DNA of 64,000 bases from Saururus chinensis (lineage: Eukaryota > Streptophyta > Magnoliopsida > Piperales > Saururaceae), in NCBI GenBank assembly GCA_035235625.1, contig CP141140.1, forward strand, positions 49,161,351 to 49,225,350, written 5' to 3'. Below the pieces are notes generated by a model. It ran no database searches, was not told the origin of the DNA, and worked only from the letters and a program-made list of their open reading frames with translations. Shown here piece after piece: positions 56,763 through 64,000 of this stretch (positions within the stretch are counted from its first letter, which is position 1; each line of letters starts with the position of its first letter). Position numbers and translations under genes: made by a program.

Positions 56763-59700
56763 GGACTAAAGCCAATAGCTCCACTTCTACCACTCGTCTG
56801 TTTCAACCCTACAACTTCTAATGCTGAATATTTTATGGTAGACAATTTTAGATTTGATGCTTATGATAGAGGTCCATCTTTTGTAGCATCAGCCCATAAT
56901 CATGTCATGTCTTCTAATTTTTCTGCATCACCTTTTTGGAGACTTAAGAGAAGAGCCAATGCTAATATCTACCAGCCGCCCTGATATATTTGAGAATGTT
57001 GGCAATGTCTGGCTAAAGATAATAAATTTAGCACTTCTTAGGAGGCAACCCATGTTTTTGATATTTTTTCTCTTCCTTTTGTTTATTTTCTTTGCTTCAT
57101 TTAGGCTTTATTTACTTATTTTCTCAGTTTTTTTTCTCATTATAGTTTTTTTTCTTTTTATGAGATATAATAATTTAGGTTTGGGGGAATGCTCATCACT
57201 TATATTTATTTCTTTTCTCCAATCCTATGTACTTCACTTTCAGATTAGTGGATTAGTTATGCTTTCAGGTGATATCTTTCTTTTCCCTCTCTTACTTATT
57301 CTTGTCATTGTAGTATATATTTTCTTTAACATTGAGGACAATGTTTAGTTTAGGTTTGGGGGTATAGAAAGATATTTTTATTTCTTATTTTTCTTTTAGG
57401 ATGTTTTAGAGTATTTTTTTTATTTTTCTTTTGTTTACTTTTAAGTGGGTTTTATCGCTTATTTTCTTTTAAAAGTATATATTTGTTTTTAAAGAGATCA
57501 ATTTCATGAAGAAAGTTCAAGTAATTAATTAAGTGATGAAAATGATTAAGTGAGTAATTTCTATTTTATTTTCATTATCTTGGATAATTGTGCTTATATT
57601 TTTAAATCACATTTCACATACTTGAAACTTGTAGGAATATAATTTTATGATTTATTACTTGTAATCTTAGTGGGATATCTTTAACTTAGCATATATTTTT
57701 GAAAACTTGGCAATTGAGTAATTTTTAATATTTTATGATAGATCTTTATGCTTAGCTTTTATTTGAAAAAAAATGGGATAAGTGTGTATAGAAAAAAAAT
57801 GAATGAAAAAAAAATTTAAAAAAAGAATGAAAAAAAAAGTTGGAAAAAAATTGATCAAATGAAAAAAAATAATGAAAAAATAATAATAAAGGTTTGTTTA
57901 TCTTTTTACTCAGTAACCGGACCTTGTGCTTAGGCAAGTATAAGGGATCGCGTCAAAAGGTAAAAAGTTGAGATAAATTCTTTTATGACTTGCTTGGTTC
58001 TGTAGCCTTTATAGTTCGAGTTATTAAGCCTGAGGGTGTTTCAACACCTAGTGCCTTGAGCCAACTGGATTAAGGACACTGGCCTAATGCTTGTTACATG
58101 GACTATTTAGAAAGCTTAATAGAACTAAGTATTGAACAAGTGATATTTTGAACTATATTATGCTCTTATTCCCTGAATTTAATTGAAATTTGAAGGCTAT
58201 TACATGAGAGTTTATTATGAGATGTTAAAGATGAAAGATTGTCATTGTTATATTTTTGAGTTAGTGAACTTTAATGAGCTTAGTTAATGGGTCACATAAG
58301 ATATGCTTGTTAATAAAGAATGAAATTGTATAACTACAAAGTTTCTACACTTTATGTTTTTGAAATATATATAAGTAGTTGCATAATTATTTCTAAGATG
58401 GGGTTATAGAATGGATTATTCCTTACTTGAAAGTGATCAGATCTTAATTATTTACTTGTTTCAAGTATTTGTGGTTGGTTCTTTTTAAAAATAGTTATGT
58501 GTTTTTAAGAGAAGATTGTTTTTCAAATTTTTATTTTCTTGTTTGTTTGTTTTATTTTTCTTAGGTTTAGATGTTTGTGGGTATCATTACTGCAAACCCT
58601 CACGAGACACAACTCATCCAACTAGGGATACCTAGGGGTTTAAAGGCTTGTTGCATACGCTAAATGCAATCGTGATTCCCTACGAAAGTGGCTTTTATTT
58701 ATTTTTCAAGATTAGTTGTTTTACTTTGTTTTTGTTTTGCTCGAGGACTAGCAAAATATAGGTTTGGGGGTATTTGATAAGTATGAAATCTATATCTATT
58801 TTATATGCCTTTTTACCTTATTTGCTAGTATAGATTAGGTTAATTTAGAGTTAATTATGATTTATTTAGATTAAGATAGATATTAGTATTTTAGTTTAAT
58901 TATTAATAATTTTTTAGTTATTAGTTGTTTAGACATGTATTTAAATCAAGATGGAATTTTAGTTACTTTCTACATGTCTAAAGTATGATATTTTATATTT
59001 TGTAGGAAAAGTGTGCTTATCGAAGTACTTGGACGATGTTTGAAATGATTAAAAATAGTCTTGACATGCTTTAAAGTGATTTGGACAACTTTTTGGAGTT
59101 ATAAACAAGTTGGAAATTAATATGGACATGAAGAAAAAACTTAATGAACAGAATATGGACTGTCCAGGAAAATTGTCCAGATTGCAAAAACAATGTAGCC
59201 GTTTGAACGGGCATGCAGGGTGTTCGAACGGCATAACGTGCAGTTTCCTAGTTTGACCCAAATTTCAATCCTTTTCATATTGGACTTCTTCCTACGGAAC
59301 TTATGCCTATAAAAAGACATATTTGGCTTAAAATTGGGGGATTCCAGTAGATTTTCTAAAGAGAAAAAGGAAGAAGAAGATGGAGAAGAACTCAAAGCTT
59401 TCAATGAAGATTCAAGTGTTTTCTTCTACAATGGAAGGCTAGACTTTTCTTTTACTTAGGAGTTGATGAAGCTATAGATAAGTTTTAGTTTCTTTTCTTT
59501 TTAATTTAGATCTCAGTTGTGAATTATGACAATTGTATGATATGGATTTCCTTTTTAATGGAAGAGCTTTTTATGTTTATTCAAGTCTATGTTGATTTAT
59601 TGTCTTGTAGATGATAGATTGATGTGGTTTTGATATTTGCATCGATTTTAATTTCTGTGATTTAGATGAGATGGTCATACAATAATTTTAATGTTCAGAT

Positions 59701-60050
59701 AATTAATGACTTGGATGAGTTATACTAAGATTAGACGGGTCATGCCTATAGCTAGTTTAGTGTAGATGATTCGTGCTATTGTCGAAGATAGTTCATGCCA
59801 TGGAAGTTAGTTAATGATTCTTTTTGAAGTAATTCTAGCTTGTAGCTGATAATACTTGTTCATATTCACACTAGATTTAGATTAAAAGTTAAGGAATTGT
59901 TATGGTTCTATAGTGGATTCAATTTCCTAAGTAATTTCCATCATATTAATCTCTTATTTTTAAACTAGTTGATTTCTTTCCTTTACTTAATTTTAGTTTA
60001 AGTTCTTTCTAGTTTTTAATCACCGTGTTAGGGGTCCATTATCATGATTA
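56763..60050 (+). mobile_element. 3' end of an Athila/Tat-like element in gag
   Basis: Includes a LALLRRQPMF-coding stretch (GCACTTCTTAGGAGGCAACCCATG, near 57031), a T-rich region, repeated GGTTTGGGGGTA polypurine motifs (57172, 57353, 58759) and A-rich filler at 57760-57890. These mark the 3' UTR of Athila/Tat-type gypsy elements. The 3' LTR follows. The 5' LTR, gag and pol are missing, so the insert is heavily deleted or recombined. The frame at 56902-57348 is hydrophobic Phe/Leu text driven by T-richness and not called as a gene. Confidence 0.6.
58768..60022 (+). repeat. LTR of Athila/Tat-like family, copy E
   Basis: Starts TTGATAAGTATGAAATC directly after a GGTTTGGGGGTA polypurine tract and matches the reverse complement of solo LTR D (47360-48814). 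It is cut at about 60022, lacking the last ~160 bp that D has, and the following GGGGTCCAT..ATGGACCC stretch is of unknown origin. Confidence 0.75.
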
Positions 60051-60054
60051 CTAT

Positions 60055-60719
60055 GTCATGGACCCTATCTTACTTGGTAGTATCCACAAAAGAAAGCGCT
60101 TAATGCTCTCGTTGCAAGTGAATCAGCCTGATTTGAAGGAAATGATGAAGTCTTCGGCGACGAAGCAGAAGCACCCACAAAGGGAGCGTTGAGACTACTC
60201 AACACCATTGAGGGTACTCAAGAAAAATAATTACCTCAAGCAAAGGGTCTAATGTACATCGAGATCCACCTAAATAACGTCCCAACGAAAGGAATGGTAG
60301 ACACAAGAGCCACCCACACCTTCATATCAGACAGTGAGGCAAGACACATAGGGATAAAACTCATCAAATATTCTAATCGAATGAAGGCGGTGAACTCTGA
60401 TGTTCACCCTATCACTGGATTGGCCAAAGATGTTCCTATTCGGATTGGCAAGTGGTTCAGCTCGACAAACCTTATGGCCATTCCCTTGGATGACTTCCAT
60501 GTTATCCTTGGGATGGAATTCTTACAGAAAGCAAACATTGTCACGATGCCACATCTGGGGTCTGTTTGCTTATTCAAAGCCATAAATCCTTGCATGGTGC
60601 CAACTATTCAGAAGAGCAAGAACAATACTACACATCTATCTGCACTGCAACTAAACAACAAGTTGAAGAAAAGTGATCCAACATACCTTGTGGCTCTTCG
60701 TATGGAAAATCAACCATAG
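60055..60719 (+). pseudogene. End of gag and retropepsin-like protease
   Basis: 60055-60240 resumes the knuckle tail (YPQKKALNALV, then EAPTKGALRLLNTIEG). 60252-60719 is an open 155-codon protease segment: MYIEIHLNNVPTKGMV, then DTRATHTFIS where the active site should be D-T-G-A, and VILGMEFL near the end. The Gly-to-Arg change should inactivate it. Confidence 0.85.
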
Positions 60720-60731
60720 GGGGATCAACCA

Positions 60732-61690
60732 TTGCCGATAGACGTTCAATATATTTTAAAGGACTATGCTGATGTTATGCTTGAAGCCTTAACAAAGTGT
60801 CTACCTCCACGGCGACCCATTGACCACCAAATTGAGTTGAAACGTGGTACGAAGCCACCAGCCGCGCCCCCTGAACTTACAGAACTGTGCAGACAACTCG
60901 ATGAATTGCTTGATGCGGGCTTCATTTGCTTCTCTAAAGCCCCCTTTGGTGTTCCGGTTCTATTTCAAAAGAAGCACGATGAGAGCTTGCGCCTTTGTAT
61001 CGACTATCGGGCGTTGAACAAATTGATAGTGAAGAACAATACCCCCTCCTGCTTATCGCAAATCTTTTCGATCAGCTTTGCAGTGCTCGTTACTTATCTA
61101 AATTGGATCTACATTTCGGTTACTACCAAGTGTGCAATTTCGGTGGAGACAAAGCCAAGACTACATGTGTTCGAGCTCTTGGTCATGTCCTTTGGCCTCA
61201 CAAATGCATCGGCCACCTTCTGCACACTTATGAACAATATTTTCCATGACTTCCTTGATCGCTTTGTGGTCATCTACCTTGATGACATTGTGGTCTACAA
61301 CAATACACTTACTTGCCAATTATGTTACTCACTTGCGAACTGTGTTCGAGGTCCTTCGCCGGAACAAACTATATGTCAAGCTAGAAAAGTGCTTCTTTGC
61401 ACAACAAGAAATTCTCTTTTTGGGATATCATAATGGCAGTGGACAAGTTCGAATGGACCAAGAAAAGGTTCGTGTAATTGAAGATTGGTTGGCCCCTACC
61501 AAAGTGAAATAATTACAAGCTTTCTTTAGTCTCTCCAACTACTACAAACATTTTGTCCAAGGTTATTCACAAAAGGCTGCCCCTTTAATGGACTTGCTAA
61601 AGAAAGATCGCCCTTGGTGTTGGTCGGAACACTACCAGAAAGCCTTTGTTAAACTAAAGACCGCGATCACACTTGAACCGGTGCTTTGAC
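60732..61690 (+). pseudogene. Reverse transcriptase
   Basis: LPPRRPIDHQIEL, ELCRQLDELLDAGFI, PVLFQKKHDESLRLCIDYR and ALNKLIV are clear, then frameshifts near 61040-61140 (SKLDLHFGYYQV sits in another frame). LVMSFGLTNASATF and the catalytic YLDD (61275-61286) follow, then further shifts and a TAA near 61510 in the RT connection. It starts as part of the former polyprotein. Confidence 0.9.
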
Positions 61691-62100
61691 TCCCGGACTA
61701 CTCCAAGCCATTGAAAGCACAAGTGGATGCTTCTGATTATGCCATCGGGGGCGTTCTCTCACAAGAAGACCACCTTGTTGCCTTCAAAAGTCACAAATTC
61801 AATGAAACGGAACAACGCTACATAGTACAAGAGAAGGAGATGACGGCTATTATCCATTGCCTATGCACTTGGCACCATTACTTATTGGGTTCTCGCTTTG
61901 TCGTCAAAACCGACAAGATTGCGACTAGTTATTTTCAGTCTCAGCCCAAGTTATCTCCCAAATAAGCTCGGTGGCAAGACTTTTTGGCCAAATTTGACTA
62001 CATACTGGAGTACAAACCTGAGTGGAACAATGTCATTGCCGATGTCCTCAGTCGACAGGTTGAATTGACCGAACCGGCTTCCCTCCATCTTGCTAGCATT
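61691..62100 (+). pseudogene. RNase H domain
   Basis: VDASDYAIGGVLSQ (catalytic Asp present), FNETEQRYIVQEKEMTAI, HYLLGSRFVVKTD, then a TAA near 61963 before ARWQDFLAKFDYILEYKPE and NNVIADVLSRQ. The catalytic Glu and Asp are retained; a single stop interrupts the domain. Confidence 0.88.
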
Positions 62101-63254
62101 AGTTTTTGCTCAAATGATCTACAACATTGCATTCAAACAGTAATGGAGAAAGATCCCTTCGTGTGCACCCTCCTCCAACAAGTGAAAGAAGGCAAGACTT
62201 GTAAGTTTTGGCTTGACAATGGGCTACTAATGACTAAGGGATGAAGGATCTATGTTCCAAAAGTAGACCACTTGCGGAAAGAACTTCTTCACGAGTGCTA
62301 TGATACTCCTTGGGCTGGCCATCCAGGTATCCATTGCACATTAGCCCTTCTAGATCGAGCGTACTTCTGGAATCACATGAGCGATGACGTTGAGGCATAT
62401 GTTCGAACATGCCTTACTTGCCAACAAGACAAAGTGGAACGTGACAAACCATAGGGCCCACAACGACCTTGGGAGAGTGTTTCTCTTGACTTTATCTCGG
62501 CCTTGCCCAAAGTTGGCGGATACGGTTCAATCTTGGTAGTCATTGACTATTTCTCTAAATATGCTATCTTCATGCCAGCTCCCAAGCATTGCACCGTTGA
62601 AGAATTTGCCCACCTCTTTCTAAAGAATATTGTTAAGTATTAGGGTGTGCCCCAGACCATTATGAGTAATTGGGATGGATGTTTCACAAGATGCTTATGG
62701 ATGAAACTATTTAAACTGCTTGGGTCAAAGTTAAGCTTTTCATCGAGCATGCATCCTCAAATAGATGGCCAAATAGAGCAAGTCAATGCTCTCCTTAAAG
62801 AGTATTTACACCACTTCATAAGTGTCAACCAGAAGAATTGGGTCAATCTCCTCGACATTGCCCAGTTCTCCTACAATTTGCAGAAGATCTCCACCACTAA
62901 CCAGAGCCCGTTCGAGTTGGCTACTAGTCACTAGCCTGCCATGCCCCATACATTAGCTCTTGACTACAATGGCAACAGTCCCCCGCCTTCCGCCTCGCAC
63001 AAGACTTGAACATAACATCTAAAATTGCTCGTGCTTATCTTGAGAAAGCCGCTACCCATGCGAAGAAGTGGGACGATCAAGGCCAGCAACCCTCCACCTT
63101 TAGTGTGGGGGATCTTGTGTTCATCAAGCTCAATCCTGCCCAACTCAAGCTTTTTCACCAGCTGCACAAAGGTCTCATTAGCAAGTATGAAGGCCCCGTA
63201 CCCATCCTCCAACGGGTCGGGAAGGTATCTTACAAAGTACAATTACCACCTTAG
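62101..63254 (+). pseudogene. Integrase
   Basis: The zinc-finger part (HECYDTPWAGHPG, CLTCQQDKVERD) is followed by a TAG at 62452. The core has LDFISALP (first Asp). The second catalytic Asp is Asn in MSNWDG (about 62661-62678), with a TAG at 62641 just before. The Glu is kept in QIDGQIEQVNALL. A post-core DNA-binding domain (SVGDLVFIKL, KYEGPVPILQRVGKVSY) ends at the stop near 63252. Confidence 0.88.
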
Positions 63255-63379
63255 ATGCAAATCCACCCTGTCTTCTACGCCAACTATCTAAAGCCATACC
63301 ATGCAGATACTAAGAACCTCTCCAAACACAACCTTGCACGTGGCAATCCCAAAGTCACCACCAATGTCAGAATTCTCGG

Positions 63380-63545
63380 CGAAATCATCAGTGACCGTAA
63401 AGTCGAATGCGGCAAAAGTGACCATCTATGAATTCCTCATCAGATGGCCAGATCTCCCACACAGCTAGGAGCCAGAAGAAGAACTTCCCAACCACCGTGT
63501 TGATCAAGTCAAAGTCTACCTCCTGGAGAAACGTCAACGAGGACA
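63380..63545 (+). pseudogene. Chromodomain relic
   Basis: GEIISDRKVE in one frame, then after a shift YEFLIRWPDLPHS, a TAG and EPEEELPNHRVDQVKVYL. This is the chromodomain pattern with the conserved Trp, placed after integrase as in chromoviruses. It confirms the element's class. Confidence 0.7.
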
Positions 63546-63570
63546 TTGATGGAATTGAGTGGGGGAGCTT

Positions 63571-64000
63571 GTCACGGATTGCCTTCCGGACACCCCACCA
63601 ACTTCCTTTTTGCTTTATTTACATGTATTTTTCCTTATTTCTATGTATTTTCTTTATTTACGTTTTAGGGTGCCACCATGCCCGTATAGCCACTTTGGTT
63701 GCCACTCCAGCCATATACAAAAAATCTCTTATGCTATATAGGAGAGAGTGAGTAGTTGTGTTGTTGTCATAGTGTTGTTGCACCCATTGCTTGTAAACAT
63801 GTTGATAGTGAATGCATCCATTTTCCATGTTTGTGTTCATTCGTTTCCATGCAATGCAACTCACTTTCTACCCCCTACCTTTTTGCTTTGCATGAGCGAT
63901 CGCAAGTGATTTGTGCAACGCTTCTGTGCAAGGCAAGCCATTCGTCCCAAACAAAGGCTTGCTTGGTGGGCTTTCAGCTTGTAAGCGCTGCACTGTCGGC
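63571..64000 (+). repeat. 3' LTR of nested chromovirus, at window edge
   Basis: Starts TGTCACGGATTGCC after the purine-rich GTGGGGGAGCT, aligning with 52013 onward. The final ~60 bases are less similar to the partner and the ..GTGACA end is not reached, so the LTR probably runs slightly past the window. Confidence 0.82.

Larger units (their letters stand above)
52013..64000 (+). mobile_element. Nested chromovirus, ~12 kb with insertions
   Basis: Paired LTRs at 52013-52419 and 63571 to the window end share long blocks (GCCACCATGCC, AAAAAATCTCTTATG, TTGTTGCACCCATTGC, TTTTTGCTTTGCATGAGCG). Between them lie a primer-binding site, gag, protease, RT, RNase H, integrase and chromodomain in the usual order. 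gag is interrupted by two other insertions; without these the element would be ~5.4 kb. Catalytic changes and stops show it is dead. Text such as EKEMTAI.HCL.TW.HYLLGS resembles Galadriel/Tcn1-like chromoviruses, a tentative placement. Confidence 0.88.

Noticed and set aside
56902..57348. 148-codon hydrophobic frame resembling a membrane protein or env
   Set aside because: Phe/Leu/Ile content follows from a T-rich 3' UTR next to polypurine motifs. No signal, cleavage site or env-like organisation is seen.
1..64000. tRNA, rRNA, or intact host genes
   Set aside because: No cloverleaf with the usual A/B boxes and no rRNA-like conserved blocks were noticed by eye. TGGTATCAGAGCC sites are retrotransposon primer sites, not tRNAs. 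A covariance-model scan would settle this.

Overview
The window looks like intergenic DNA from a flowering plant with a large, repeat-rich nuclear genome. I see no bacterial features (operons, ribosome binding sites, CRISPR), no rRNA or tRNA gene, and no host protein-coding gene I can defend. Almost every recognisable stretch is a transposable element: Ty3/gypsy retrotransposons (mainly chromoviruses with a chromodomain after integrase), solo LTRs, CACTA-type DNA transposons, LINE 3' ends, and MITEs of the Stowaway and PIF/Harbinger types. All recognised coding segments carry stops, frameshifts or lost catalytic residues, so none looks able to move by itself. The species cannot be named from this sequence.

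Layout. 1-1885: element with ~494-bp terminal inverted repeats; a related copy of its interior at 2069-2362 carries a 48-bp repeat coding for a charged 16-residue repeat. 3530-5169: wreck of a gypsy gag-pol running into a ~4.4-kb LTR (5170-9537) that is followed at once by a primer-binding site. 9599-14084: CACTA element with a TAG target duplication, built from repeated purine-rich, AT-rich and subterminal modules. 14088-14993: two opposed LINE 3' fragments. 14994-18767: reverse-strand second copy of the long LTR, carrying a 559-bp PIF-like MITE. 19086-21610: CACTA relic, then a chromovirus 3' half with its LTR. 21933-25950: third copy of the long LTR, a solo LTR with an ATAAT target duplication. 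25956-26957: tandemly duplicated AT-rich sequence.

26958-32175: a complete but decayed reverse-strand chromovirus with both LTRs, primer-binding site, gag, protease, RT, RNase H, integrase, chromodomain and an ATATC duplication. 32304-33034: 731-bp inverted-repeat DNA element with an 8-bp duplication. 33396-34040 and 49899-51335: inverted copies of one dispersed repeat. 34041-38590: MITEs, unassigned DNA and a fragment of the CACTA family. 39060-40995: gypsy gag zinc knuckle plus LTR-like sequence. 40996-44930: AT-rich DNA with a recurrent motif and a Stowaway MITE. 44930-49190: gypsy LTR-like sequence and gag split by a 1.45-kb solo LTR. 49190-49898: possible copia-type LTR. 51336-52012: 5' end of another CACTA element.

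52013 to the window end is a chromovirus with two LTRs. Its gag is broken twice: by a 3.3-kb LTR-like insertion (52953-56240), and, inside the zinc knuckle, by the 3' end of an Athila/Tat-like element (56763-60050).

How the parts relate: nesting gives relative ages (the PIF-like MITE is younger than the long LTR that holds it; both inserts in the 52-64 kb element are younger than it), and the LTRs, CACTA elements and MITEs recur as small families. The most notable points are the modular CACTA element, the very long LTR family with expanding internal minisatellites, and the inactivation of catalytic residues by what look like methylation-driven G-to-A changes.
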